From NCBI GenBank assembly GCA_964035575.1, contig OZ037881.1:186001-250000 (forward strand): 64,000 bases of DNA, written 5' to 3'. The first letter of the stretch is position 1; each line of letters opens with the position of its first letter. The DNA comes from Rhynchopus sp. YZ270_cl-10. Its lineage: Eukaryota > Euglenozoa > Diplonemea > Diplonemida > Diplonemidae. Shown one piece after another: positions 10,401 to 20,518 of the stretch. The translations under genes were made by a program, and so were the position numbers. A model generated the notes under the pieces. The model made no database searches. It saw only the letters and a program-made list of their open reading frames with translations, and had not been told where the DNA came from.

Positions 10401-12786
10401 TCTGTTGTGTGGCAAGCTTCTCCTGACGCATGGCAGCTTCGCGGGCGTCAAGCTCGGCTTCGCGTTCACTGATGCGCAGTTCGTGCTGTTTGATGCGTTC
10501 GTCGCAGCTCTGTTGGATGTCTTTGTTGACTGCCTTCCAACGCGCTTCTTCCATGTCTTTGACACGCTCTTCGAAGGTTTGACGGTCGCGACGGTCGTCT
10601 GCGGCACGCTCGTTTGCTTCTTCGTAGAGGGAGCGACGTTCGGTTTCGAAGAGACGTTGGTTTGCGACTTCTTTGCGCTTCATTTCTGCCTCGAGCTCGA
10701 CGCGGAGGTCCGCAACACGCTCCATGAGGTCTGCCTCGATGCGTTCGCAGCGGGCACGCTCCTCTGCGTTGCGTTTGTCGCAGAGGTCCTTCATCTGGTC
10801 CTTCTGTGCCTGCATCGCTTCGCGTTCGTGTCTCACCAGCTCCACAGAACGCTTCTCTGCACTCTCCGCATCGCGCCGCATGCGTTCCAACTCCATCTTA
10901 TCAACCTGCACCTTGTGCGCACCCTGCATAGCCTCCTCAAGCCACTTCTCGTATTTCCCGCGCAGTTCGTCTTCTGCTTCGAGTTTGGCAGTATCGATGT
11001 CACGTTGTGCCTTTGCCAGACGGCTTTCGAGATGCATTTCTCTGGTTTTGCTGGTTTGGATGACGTTTTGGACCTGTGCGTTTACCTCAGCGAGTTCGCG
11101 TTTGAGAACGGTGTGTTGGTCCTTAAGAGCAGCTTCATTGTCGGCAGCCTCTTGAAGCTGTCTTTTGTAGCGGGTTTGCGTGCTTTCCTCGAATTTGAGC
11201 ATCTTTGCGTCGTACTGCATGCGAAGCTCCTGCTCGCGTTTGAAGGCCTCAGAGGAGTCCTGCTGCGTCTTCTCGAGGAACTCATCGCTCAAACGCTTGA
11301 CCTCCAACGAGTGTGCCGTGGACTGCTCATTCAGCTTCGAGAAGTACTGCTGTTCCATCTGCTCCTTGAACGTCAGCGACTCCGCCTCCATCGCCCTGTT
11401 CCGTTCGTTCATCAGATTGATGTATTTTTCATGCGTTTCTGCCTCATTCTGAGCCATCTGCTTCTTCACGTCGGTGACAATGCGGTGCGCCTCGTTCATT
11501 GCGTCGATAACCTTTTGCTGCATGGTTGCCATCTGTTCTGTCTTGAGACGTTCCCCATCTACAAGCTCCTGATGCATCAGATCACGCTGTTTGAGAAGCT
11601 GTAGCTGAAGCTCTTCTTGTTTTCTGTGGTTCTCCGCAAGAATCTGTTCACGCATGTGAGAGAGCTGCCCCATGGCTTCGTTCAGGGATTGGACACGCTG
11701 CATTTCTGCTGCATCGGCCGCACGCTGCTCCATTTCGGTCATTTTTTGACGTTCTGCAGTCAGCCGTTCGAAGAGAACTGCCTCACGTTTAAGCTGCGCT
11801 TGATCGAACATCCCGCACCTTGTCTCAAAGTCTTTGTCCTGCAGCAGTTTATAGTCCAACTTGAATTTCTCAAACTGCTCCATCAGACGCTGCTCCTGGT
11901 CCAACTTCCCTTCAGACTGCTGCGTCAGCACATCCACCATGCGCAGGCGCATCCTCTCCTCCTTCTCCGCCAACGTCGTTTCCTGGTCACGCATGATCTG
12001 AAACGCCTTTTCCAGCGTCTCTGCTTCAAACTTTGCTTTGTGCTCCTCAAAGTCGCGGGCCCTAGCGAGCCAGTCTTTTGTGAAGGTGTCCATGTACTCT
12101 GACAGTCTCGAAGCGTTCTCTGCTTCGGATTTGCGGATTGCAGCTTCATATTCAGCTATGGTAGACATTGCACGGTGCACCATCTCGCCTTCTTCGCCTT
12201 TACGTGATGTTTCGTGTTTGAGTTGGTTGGTGCGTAGTGCAAGCAGCTCCCGCTTCTCCTCTTGGTGCCGTTTGTTAGAAGCATCCAGCTCTCTCTCACG
12301 CTCTGTGACTTGCGCTTCGAGGCGGCGGACCTTATCGGTAAGATCATCCTGCCTTCCTTTGTTCTCGCTTTGCAGATTGCTCACAACAGTTTGGTGGTGC
12401 GTATTTGTTAATGCCGCTGTCTTCCCCGCCTCCTGCCGGTACATCGCGAGGACGTCTTTCACCTTCTGCTGGGTCGCATCGCTGTTCCGTGATTTTTCCT
12501 TAAGGAGATCCTCCTTCATCGCAAATTCCTTTTGTTGGTAGCGGTTGCGCTCATCCAGAATGCGGGATTCAGCGTCTGCGAGGAGCTTGCTGCACTTTGC
12601 CTCCGTCTCGCGAGCGACTCTGTTGAGAGGGGGGCTTGCGTCATAGGTGGGGAGTGTGCCTGCCTGGCCTGCTGAGGCATATTCACCTAGCCCGCCACCG
12701 CCACCGGAGACCATAGAGCGCGACAACGTGTTGGGTGTTTGCATCTGGAAGCGTGCGGCCAAGTCCTCTTCACTCTCGTTCATCAT
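7464..12786 (-). CDS. Giant coiled-coil protein, six exons, about 1611 residues
   Basis: Six exons on the minus strand: 12786-9196, 9098-9022, 8975-8417, 8316-8014, 7949-7749 and 7568-7464. All junctions keep frame, and introns start GTATA or GTATG and end AG. After about 80 disordered residues the protein is almost continuous heptad-repeat coiled coil rich in Glu, Lys, Arg, Gln and Ala, up to a less regular C-terminal 200 residues with a possible folded patch (LWDLIDTDPAER). This composition is typical of flagellar root, basal-body or cytoskeletal filament proteins, but no specific family can be assigned. The ATG pair at 12786 follows a stretch without other in-frame ATGs. A longer frame reaching 13032 would start in low-complexity pyrimidine sequence and is not preferred. 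The third intron (8416-8317) carries a repeat also found in a UTP20 intron. Confidence 0.85.
8363..8390. repeat. Intronic repeat, copy 1
   Basis: The core GGTAATTCTTGCGCAGAAT lies inside the third intron (8416-8317) of the coiled-coil gene. The same core recurs at 38392-38419 and 45233-45258. The centre ATTCT-TGCGC-AGAAT is an inverted repeat that could form a small hairpin. All three copies lie in the same orientation relative to minus-strand genes. Confidence 0.75.
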
Positions 12787-13212
12787 TTTAATAGAGGCAG
12801 GGGGCAAATCGGAGGCCCCTCCCGGAAATGAATTTCTGCGTAGGATGTTTTGGATGGGGAGGGAGGAGAGGAAAGGAGAGGGGGTTGGAGGGTGGTTTAG
12901 ACCGTCGTGAGACAGGGTGGTTTTACCCTGCTGATGGAGAGAGAGAGAGAGAGAGAGTCCCTCGGATTGAAAGGGGAGGGGGGAAATGAAGAAAAGGGGG
13001 GAGGGAGGAGGGAGGAGGGAGGAGGGGGGCATAACCTTTGAAAATAAATTTTAAGAAGAGCGTGGTTTCACTGCATTTTTTTGAAAAATAAAAATGACAG
13101 CAAAAAAAAAAAGGTTGAAAGTGCAAAAAAAAACGTCTCACCGTTCAACCTGTTGGGTTTTACGGGTTTTGCCGTTCAAAAAAAATACCCGGGGCAAAAA
13201 AAAAAACTCCCT
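12787..13212. other. Purine/pyrimidine-rich spacer
   Basis: The spacer between the coiled-coil gene and the LRR gene holds a (GA)n tract near 12937-12956, GGGAGGA tracts near 12985-13030 and A-rich runs near 13100-13210. A copy of the GTTGAAAGTGCA repeat lies at about 13114. No gene is seen. On the minus strand the long pyrimidine run just upstream of the coiled-coil gene could act in splicing or transcription initiation. Confidence 0.5.
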
Positions 13213-15009
13213 TTATTTCAAAGGGATTGGTGTAGGCTCCGTCCGCGACATCAACGGAACCGCGCAGCCGATACTCCGTGCTGGGCGCTTTCCGAGCACG
13301 CTCATCCCGCCTCCTCCTCCTCCTCCTCCTCCTCCTCCTCCTCCTCCTCCTCCTCCTCCTCCTCCTCCTCCTCCTCCCACTGGGCGATGTGCGGCACCCC
13401 CTCCTCCCGACCCCCCTGCTGCACGTGGTGCATACGGCTCCTCTCGGTCCGCTGCACCCATCGTATTGTTTTCCTGAGAATATGAATTCGAAGCACGTCT
13501 CGTACGAAGCTTAATGATATACTCACGCTCTGAAGGCAGCACCTTCACCCCATCAAGGGTCTGAAGAGAGGGCAGGGTTGCAACAATACGGTCTCGGAGC
13601 TTTGCGGACGATGTGACCGGGTTTCCTTGTACATGAAGGTCTCGGATGGATGGGAGGGAGCGGAGGCAGCTGAGGAGAAGTGGTGTGGACGAAATGTTGT
13701 TCTGTGCGATGTCGAGAACCTCAAGAGAATTGGACTCTAGATGAGCCAGGTCAGCGTCAACCAGGCCGACGCTGCGTAGGTTGAGGACCTTCAAGCTTTT
13801 GAGGCGGGACACAACACTTTTCGCTTCGCCGTCAAAATAGGAAGTTTCAAACCCACCACATTCCAATCCAAGGTTCAAATCGTCATTTTGTTCTCTCTCG
13901 GGAGCAATACTGCGTGTTTGGAAGCTGCAGTGGAGCTCTGTCAACCCTGCAAGCCCTTCTGCACCGCAAAGCGAGGTAAGACAGTTCTGCCCAACATAAA
14001 GCTTCTGCAGTGCCGCAAACCCTTTCAGCCCTTTCAAAGATTCAATCCTGTTCTCCTGAGCATATATATGCGACACCGAAGCGTACAACCGTGGAGGCAA
14101 TTCAGACAAACCACGCAGCTCATTGTTATTCAAATACAAGACACGAAAACGGATTGGTGTGTTCAACGCACGGAGCTCCTTTTGAACGCCTTGAGGGTTA
14201 AGCGCGCTGCTCTCATCAAGAGAACGCAGGCCCTTCCCTTGAACTGCAAAATGGGTCGACTCTGATGGAGGCGTTCTGGCATTCTTTCTATCCGGGAAAA
14301 AGGAGAGAATTTGCTCATTTAAGTCCTCTTCTTCGTCTCCTGCAGTGCTCTGCGAGGTGGGTGAAAGAATGTCAACACGCTGTCCCAACACCCGATGAAA
14401 GAGTTGCAACAACGGAGGAGAACATATTTCCTTCATTCTACCGGCCACCAAAGAAAAAAAGTCGTGATTTGCGTCCACCACGTTTGCCCCTGAGCCCAAC
14501 ATCTTTATCACCACGAGACAACACAACGCTCCGATTTCGTTGCAGACATCGCTGAGCTCCTCTTCTCCGAGAAGTCCTACCAATAGCGGAAGGAGGACGT
14601 CGGGTGGTGCATATGCATCGTTCTTTGCGAGGAGGTACTTAAAGAAGTGGTGCACCCTGCGGGCGGGGAGGTGCGCAACCAAGGGAGGAAGAAGGGAAGA
14701 CAGCGCAGACAGCGCACGCTCCTTTCTTGCCTTGCGGAGCAAGAACGGCGACGTGAACATTTCCTTATAAATGAGCAACCCAGCATCCAGATCGCGGTTC
14801 ATCGCCAAGGTGGACACACTCAACGCCCCACTAAACACCGACGCACACTTCACCGGACGCAACATGCCCTGTGTCAACACCCCACCCCCTACCAACTCAC
14901 TCCCAGCAAGCCACGTCTGTACATGCCGTGCACCTTGCAAACAATCCCCCTCCAGCACCTCCCGTACAACAGCAGTGCCGAAGCAGGAGACGGCACATTC
15001 CGCGGACAT
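13213..15009 (-). CDS. Leucine-rich-repeat protein, PPP1R42-like C-terminal half
   Basis: A single exon of 598 residues. Residues 1-240 are helical and of unknown family. About 285-500 are SDS22-type leucine-rich repeats (VLYLNNNEL, LHVQGNPV) closed by an LRR-cap segment ending near LQTLDGVKVLPSERE. That order resembles PPP1R42 and related PP1-binding, centrosome or cilium-linked LRR proteins. The C-terminal 100 residues are low complexity and include a run of more than 20 glycines encoded by a GGA microsatellite, then a basic tail. The ATG at 15009 lies 2 bp after a polypyrimidine-AG sequence. The PP1 role is inference from the repeat class; the N-terminal half does not match PPP1R42. Confidence 0.8.
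   Translation of the reverse strand: MSAECAVSCFGTAVVREVLEGDCLQGARHVQTWLAGSELVGGGVLTQGMLRPVKCASVFSGALSVSTLAMNRDLDAGLLIYKEMFTSPFLLRKARKERALSALSSLLPPLVAHLPARRVHHFFKYLLAKNDAYAPPDVLLPLLVGLLGEEELSDVCNEIGALCCLVVIKMLGSGANVVDANHDFFSLVAGRMKEICSPPLLQLFHRVLGQRVDILSPTSQSTAGDEEEDLNEQILSFFPDRKNARTPPSESTHFAVQGKGLRSLDESSALNPQGVQKELRALNTPIRFRVLYLNNNELRGLSELPPRLYASVSHIYAQENRIESLKGLKGFAALQKLYVGQNCLTSLCGAEGLAGLTELHCSFQTRSIAPEREQNDDLNLGLECGGFETSYFDGEAKSVVSRLKSLKVLNLRSVGLVDADLAHLESNSLEVLDIAQNNISSTPLLLSCLRSLPSIRDLHVQGNPVTSSAKLRDRIVATLPSLQTLDGVKVLPSEREYIIKLRTRRASNSYSQENNTMGAADREEPYAPRAAGGSGGGGAAHRPVGGGGGGGGGGGGGGGGGGGGGGGGMSVLGKRPARSIGCAVPLMSRTEPTPIPLK
13311..13377. repeat. (CTC)n trinucleotide repeat coding for polyglycine
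   Basis: About 22 CTC units on the plus strand read as GGA (Gly) in the minus-strand LRR gene. The length is a multiple of three, so changes in copy number would not break the frame. The other frames read poly-Glu, poly-Arg or poly-Leu and are shadows. Confidence 0.95.
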
Positions 15010-15372
15010 ATCCTTTGGGGAAAAAAGACAAAAACAAAATGTAAGATAATCCTAAGCCTGCGCTTAGTAACCTTAAGTGTAAATAATGAAAGGGATGGAG
15101 GGGTTGGGGTCTGATTTGTGATCATTTTTTGGTGGTATTTTTGAGAGAAATAGCGAAATGCAAAATAGTAGGATGGGGGCGGGGAGCTTTTTTTTTGGAC
15201 AAACCTCCTAATCTAAGATTCTGTACTCAAAAAAATTTCACCTGAAGGCTAGGTGGTTCCGATGCCCTTTTGTTTTCTCTTCAAATACGGTTCCCTCCTC
15301 CCCAGCATCTTTCTATCGATGCCGCACACTACCTTCAATTCAACATGTAAATGTTTTTTTTCAATTTTTTTT
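15010..15372. other. Intergenic, contains a stem-loop repeat
   Basis: The spacer between two LRR genes. At 15041-15075 lies a copy of the dispersed stem-loop repeat (CTAAGC paired with GCTTAG), about 35 bp upstream of the LRR gene's ATG. On the minus strand it is followed by a polypyrimidine tract and AAAG just before the ATG, as in a splice acceptor. The rest is A/T-rich with no gene seen. Confidence 0.5.
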
Positions 15373-16833
15373 TTAACGGTCTACCGCACTGACACAATGG
15401 AAGAGCGCCGAAGGAGAGTACCGTTCATCGTGCAGGGAGTCCCCCGACTCTGCACTGCGCATGAACAGACGCTCCACGGGGCCTACATCATCATAGCTGC
15501 TGCGCTCCACTCTGTCCTTCCCTAAGAGCGACCCTGTACAGGCAATGCTCTCCAAACGTTTATTCCTTTCGAAGAGCTTTCTGAAGCAGTTCTCCACGAT
15601 GTCCAGATCACAGATCGGGTTGTGTTTTACTGAGAGCTGGCAGAGCCGTGTTGTGCTCTTATCTGTCAACAACAGCTCCGCTATGGCAGCAAAGGACGCA
15701 CTGTGTATATGCAACCCATCCAACACCAACGTCTGCAACCGGATGTACTCCCGCATGCTGAACACAATCTGCTCCACCCCTTCCGCTGATATCCCCGTAT
15801 AGCCTATGGACAGCGCTTTGATAGGAAGCCCTCTGTTCCTTGTCAAAACATCGGAGAGCGAGATAGGGTCTACTGCCGTCGTTCGGTCGAGGCAAATGGC
15901 CGAAAGATGCTCGGAGTCTTCAATGAAATGAGACACATGGCGCGCGGAGACCTGGGTGAGACCGGTGTTCGCAACGTTGAGGTAGCGTATGTACTTCAGA
16001 ACAGAGGTGGAAAAGAGAAGTGGCCCTGCCGCATCGGTAAGCTGGTTGTCCGATACATCCAATGCGATAACACCACTCGCAGCCAGTCCATTGCACAATG
16101 CTTCTACGTGACTTTCATTTAGACCCACATTGCATATGTTCACTTCCCTCAACGTTGCATTAAAATGCAAGCTTCTCACAAACGTTGTCAACCCCGCATG
16201 ATGCAAAGGATTTCCCCTTAGACACAACGTACGCAGCTTTTTACAATTCAACAGCGCTTCGTTAATCTCCCCGCACTGCCGCAAATTGTTTTCATTTAAC
16301 GAAAGCGAGGTAAGGGATGGGTGCGCCTGAACGGCCTCAACCACTAAAGGGCCTATATTGGTCCGAGAGAGATCTATTGTTTGAAGAGATGTATCGCGTT
16401 TGAGTGCGCGGGCGAGCTGTGCCTCACAGAGGGTGAAGTTGTTGTCGCACGCAAGAAGGTGTTGTAAAGAGGTGTTCGAGACAAGCATTGCGACATGGCC
16501 GTCCACATCTCGGATCTTGCAGTGAGAGATGGAGAGACGTTCCAGAATGGGGTGGATACGGAGGGCCTGCATCACAGAGCGGAACTGCGAATTAGTCATT
16601 TCCGTCGAACTCAAATCTAACTGCCGAAGGTTGAAGTTCTCATGCGGGTAGCACAGCGACAACCCCAGCCGCGCTGCGCCACTCCTCGTCATATTACACT
16701 TCTGGATGACCAACCGCTCAATACCCTTCGCAAGACTTAACTTCAACAAATCCGCCTGCTCATCTGTCAGATCTGTGTTATACAACGAAGCTTCATTCTC
16801 TGCGACACCACCAAGCATGCACACCGCACTCAT
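15373..16833 (-). CDS. Leucine-rich-repeat protein of the RNI/NLR-LRR type
   Basis: A single exon of 486 residues that is almost entirely leucine-rich repeat. The units are about 28 residues with the pattern LxxLxLxxN/CxL plus a helix, as in ribonuclease-inhibitor-like repeats (LRQLDLSSTEMT, LTSLSLNENNLR, LRTLCLRGNPLH, VIALDVSDNQLT). About 14 repeats are visible from residue 12 to 430. The tail is polar. No enzymatic domain, signal peptide or membrane segment is present, so it is probably a protein-interaction scaffold. Such all-LRR proteins are common in flagellate axonemal proteomes, but that location is not shown by the sequence. The ATG at 16833 is preceded by a pyrimidine-rich run. Confidence 0.8.
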   Translation of the reverse strand: MSAVCMLGGVAENEASLYNTDLTDEQADLLKLSLAKGIERLVIQKCNMTRSGAARLGLSLCYPHENFNLRQLDLSSTEMTNSQFRSVMQALRIHPILERLSISHCKIRDVDGHVAMLVSNTSLQHLLACDNNFTLCEAQLARALKRDTSLQTIDLSRTNIGPLVVEAVQAHPSLTSLSLNENNLRQCGEINEALLNCKKLRTLCLRGNPLHHAGLTTFVRSLHFNATLREVNICNVGLNESHVEALCNGLAASGVIALDVSDNQLTDAAGPLLFSTSVLKYIRYLNVANTGLTQVSARHVSHFIEDSEHLSAICLDRTTAVDPISLSDVLTRNRGLPIKALSIGYTGISAEGVEQIVFSMREYIRLQTLVLDGLHIHSASFAAIAELLLTDKSTTRLCQLSVKHNPICDLDIVENCFRKLFERNKRLESIACTGSLLGKDRVERSSYDDVGPVERLFMRSAESGDSLHDERYSPSALFHCVSAVDR

Positions 16834-17212
16834 TGTAAAGGAAAAGAGGGGAAAGAAGGGAAAGAGAAAAGTTCGTCAAAGTCCACGTTTTCTGGAAACT
16901 TGGTTGTATTAGTGTAGCCACCCTAGAGTGTGCTCCACTATATGCGTTTTCTGAGTCAACTTAAAACAAATTCATATACTACGCAGTAAGCATCAAAAGG
17001 GGAAAAAACAACAATAGAAAACCCCTGAAAAGTGTGTCAATTCACCAAGAAAAGCCTTTGCGGAAAACCCCCCCAAAGGGAGAAAAATAATGAGAATAAA
17101 TAATGTGTTGGAAAAAGAGAGGCAGAAACCCTCAAAACAATGCCCTGCTAAATAGGAAATGTGTGGGGGGGGAATGGATGGTAAAAAAAGGAGTAAATAG
17201 AAGCAATTCGTT
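16834..17212. other. Intergenic, no gene seen
   Basis: An A-rich spacer upstream of the LRR gene up to the inverted-repeat element. The 6 bp directly before the element (17207-17212, TTCGTT) are the left target duplication. I see no RNA or protein gene. Confidence 0.5.
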
Positions 17213-17499
17213 CACGGATGCTGCCAGATCTGGCCAGATTTGGGGGCCAATTTCCCAGATCTGGCTTGTTTTCCAGATGTGGAGATCTTGTTTCCAGATC
17301 TGGCCAGATCTGGCCAGATCTGGGAATCTGGGAAATTTTTTTTTTCAAAAAAAAAAAAAACCCCCCAGATCTGGCCAGATCTGGCCAGATCTGGAAATCT
17401 GGCCATTTTTTTTTTTTTTCTCAGATTTCTGGCTATTGTCTCCCAGGGAAAGGGACTCTCGAATTTTTTTTTTTCGCCCTAAAAAGGGCTAATTTCGAC

Positions 17500-18180
17500 G
17501 ATTTGAGGCCGTTAAAAGCAAAATTTGACACTTTTGAGCATCTGTGGGGGCCTAAAACGTGGTTTCGCGCACCCGAAATTTCGTGGTTTTTACCAAAGAC
17601 AAGTCGATTTTTGAAAAATCTCGAAAAAAAAAATTTTTTTCCCGGGAAAATTTTGACCCCTGAGTAGGGTTTTTGTGCACCAAAAAGTGCAAAAAAACGC
17701 AAGAGTCGGGTGTTTTGACGATCTGGGGTACCGCCATATGCACTACAGGCCCACAATTTCGACTTTTTCTTAGCAATTTCCTTCATAATTTTTTTTTTTC
17801 GATTTTTGGCAAAGGCAAATCTCAGGCAAAAAAAATTCACCCCTGATAGTGGGTCCTTGGGTGTCCAAAGATGCCAAAAACACAAAAATTTTGATGTTTT
17901 GACCATCTGTGGGCGCCTAAAACGCACTTCTCTGCCCAAAAAATGAATATCGATTTTTCCTTAGCGTTTTTATAGCCGTGCTTTTTGGGTACTTTTTCGC
18001 AAAGGGAAAAAAAAAATATCAACCAAAATAGTGGGTCCTTGGGTGACCAAAAATGCAAAAAAACGCATTTTTTTGGTGTTTTGACCCTTCAGAACCACCC
18101 AAAACGCACTTTTGTGTACCAAAACACGCATATTTCACATTTCCTTAGCAATGCCTTCACAAGTGCAAGGTGATTTTTGA
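17500..18180. repeat. Degenerate tandem repeat, period about 185 bp
   Basis: About four diverged units can be followed by the landmarks TAGTGGGTCCTTGGGTG (about 17843 and 18031, weaker near 17660) and TTTTGA followed by CATCTGTGGG...CCTAAAACG (about 17530, 17905, weaker near 17715 and 18085). The spacing is about 183-188 bp. The array is interior to the TIR element. Confidence 0.65.
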
Positions 18181-18673
18181 CCAAACTAATTTTGTGCACT
18201 TTTTTTGTGGTCACGTAACGCTAAAATCCTCTCCGTGATGCGAGAATTACATGTGCGAATGCGATAATGATTCTCGCATGCGAACGCCCAAAACCACGAA
18301 GGAGGACGCAAGCAAGGCTTCAGTGCACTTAGGTACAGGATGCGTCGTTTTCAGTTACAAAAAAGGGTACTGTGAAGCCGTTGAGGCACACACACACACA
18401 CAGACCCGTTGCAAAATGCATCTGGGACCCACGCTAGACCCCCCAAAAGCTGTAAAACCATATATTTCCATCTCGCGACCCCAGCGGATGTGGACTGAGG
18501 TGTTTTTTTTGGGTGTTTAGAAAGGTTTTTGTCCGATTGGAGAATTTTTTCGGTAAGTGTTGCATTTTGTCCCCACTGAGTGTGCACTCAGAAAACACTC
18601 ATCAATAAAACGACCTTTCTGTTCGGTAAAAAATAGTTATTTTCTATCGTAGTAGTGGGTTTGTCGTGCAGTG

Positions 18674-19011
18674 ATGTTCTTTGTACCTGGAGAGTGGGCC
18701 GAGTGCAAGGTATGTTTTTAACCCCCCGGTTTTCTCCCTTTTCGACATGTCCGCTATTTTTTAGCTATTTTTTTTTTTTGTCAACAAAAATGTCACTTTT
18801 ACGTTTAAGGGGTACGGGGCGGCTTCTTGTTTGTTTGTTTGTTTTTTTTGTTGTAGTCTCTACTTTTACATTCAATTTCTCTTAACAGGTACCCGAACCG
18901 ACGACCCTTCATCGTGACAGCGAAGCAGTGCCGATGGAAGAGCTGGTGCAATTATTTGAAAACCAGGTGGCGATCGTAAAAGTCGGGTTTATATACCAAC
19001 TTTTCCATTAA
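18674..19011 (+). CDS. Possible two-exon small ORF (52 residues) inside the element
   Basis: The plus-strand ATG at 18674 opens 12 codons to 18709, followed by GTATGT, the exact 5' splice site used by confirmed genes here. A T-rich intron (18710-18888) ends TTCTCTTAACAG. The second exon, 18889-19008, stays open for 40 codons to a TAA at 19009. Joined, it would read a 52-residue acidic peptide (starts MFFVPGEWAEC, ends FIYQLFH). It matches no family I know. The splice signals are good but the ORF is short. It could be a captured host gene fragment or chance. Confidence 0.35.
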
Positions 19012-20203
19012 CCCACCCCATAGACCACCCTAATTATTATGAAACTCTTAGTCAGTCACTGCTATAGCCATTTAATCCAGGGAGCATAGCTAGTGCAAGA
19101 AATTCGACTTCGGGATCCGGAAAGTCTGTCCTCTGCTTGCGGAGGACTAGGCACAAGAAAATATTGCGTTCCCCCAGAAAACCAATTTTTGTCAGAGTAA
19201 TTTTTGCCCAGGGCATGCTCTTGAAGCATGGCGGCTTGGTGTGAGAAGGGGCAGTGTATTGTTTTGTTCTAGATTTCAACGGTTGTTAGAACGAGTCAAG
19301 TGGATGCTTATCTAAACACTGACTTTAGTACAGACCCGAGAGATCACACATGACTTTGAGGAAAGAACAAAGCAATGCATCTGTACCCGCACGCCAGGTT
19401 GTAGTTACTTCAGAATTTTCTTAAGTTTGCATGAACGAGGAGGGGCGAATCATTCTTCGGGAACCATTAGCTGTATACCATGGAATGATTTTCTCAAAAA
19501 CACCACGTGGGGGCTGAATTCAATCCCTTAAGAATTGCGAATTCAGCCTTTGTAGAAGGTACGTCTTACTTGTACTTGTACTTGTATGCCGTGTCCACCC
19601 TTCTCGACCTTACCGGTTCACATGTACGAATAATATTAGGCAGTGGTAACACCCTTCTCAATTGTGCAAACTTAAGAATTTTCTGCTGTAACTTACCAAA
19701 ATCGATTTTCTTTCACCCCAAACACCCGCAACACCCCACCTGCTACTTCGGTAGCCTGTGTTGTTGGGAGTTGGTTCTCATGTTGATCCCCAGTGTTTTG
19801 CACTGCTTCTTCTGAGCCCAACGCTGTTTGGCCTGTCGACGTAATAAATACGAAGACAGGGCGGCGGTGCCAACAATTTTCCAATGATGTAACGTTTATC
19901 TGATTGATTTATCGTTTGATATACCTTGTGTGTCCTACTTCGTAACTTGCACACACGAGCAACGTATATTGAACGGTACTTCAAGCGATACTTCGTTATG
20001 TCATTGGGGGTACCTGGAAAAAAAAATTTTCCCAGACGTCCCAGATCTCCCAGATGTGGCCAGATCTGGCCAGATCTGGCCAGATCTGGGACGTCTGGGA
20101 AAATTTTTTTTTTCAAAAAAAAAAAAAAATTTTCCAGATCTGGCCAGATCTGGGAGGCCCAGATCTGGAGATCTGGCCAGATCTGGCAGCATCCGTGTTC
20201 GTT

Positions 20204-20518
20204 GGTATTCCATTCTCTTTTTTTCCTTCGATTTGCGGTCCCTTATGCGAATGGGTTAGAAGGGCGCTGAGGAGAGAAAAAAATAGGAGGGAAATTTGAG
20301 ACGTATATCAACAGCTATGGAAGGGTGTCTTTGAACACCTTAGTCCAGAAAGCTTGAAAAAAGTGTTAATGACCCATGGACCCAGAAATCATGCATTTGC
20401 TATGATGAGACACTTCGGGGGAGGAGGTCGATGTCGATCAATGAAAATGTTTATGGGTGACTCTAAGCCTTTTGTGTTTAGTCAGCTTAATCAGTGCTGT
20501 GCGGGGATGAGCAAGATG
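20204..20518. other. Short gene-free stretch
   Basis: The spacer between the right flank of the TIR element and the stop codon of the OGFOD2 gene. Mixed composition, with no coding frame or repeat recognised. Confidence 0.5.

Larger units (their letters stand above)
17207..20203. mobile_element. 3-kb DNA-transposon-like element with TIRs and 6-bp target duplication
   Basis: The element spans 17213-20197. Both ends begin CACGGATGCTGCCAGATCTG in inverted orientation, identical for about 27 bp. The subterminal 180 bp on each side are rich in ATCTGGCCAG palindromes and contain a T-run/A-run pair. The flanks show a perfect direct repeat TTCGTT at 17207-17212 and 20198-20203, a target-site duplication. 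No transposase frame is present, so it is non-autonomous. The interior has degenerate tandem repeats (17.5-18.2 kb) and a possible two-exon short ORF (18674-19011). A 6-bp duplication does not fix a superfamily. Confidence 0.75.

Noticed and set aside
9268-11604. 778-codon open frame on the plus strand
   Set aside because: It is antisense to the coiled-coil gene; the Leu/Phe/Cys-rich translation mirrors the Glu/Lys heptads.
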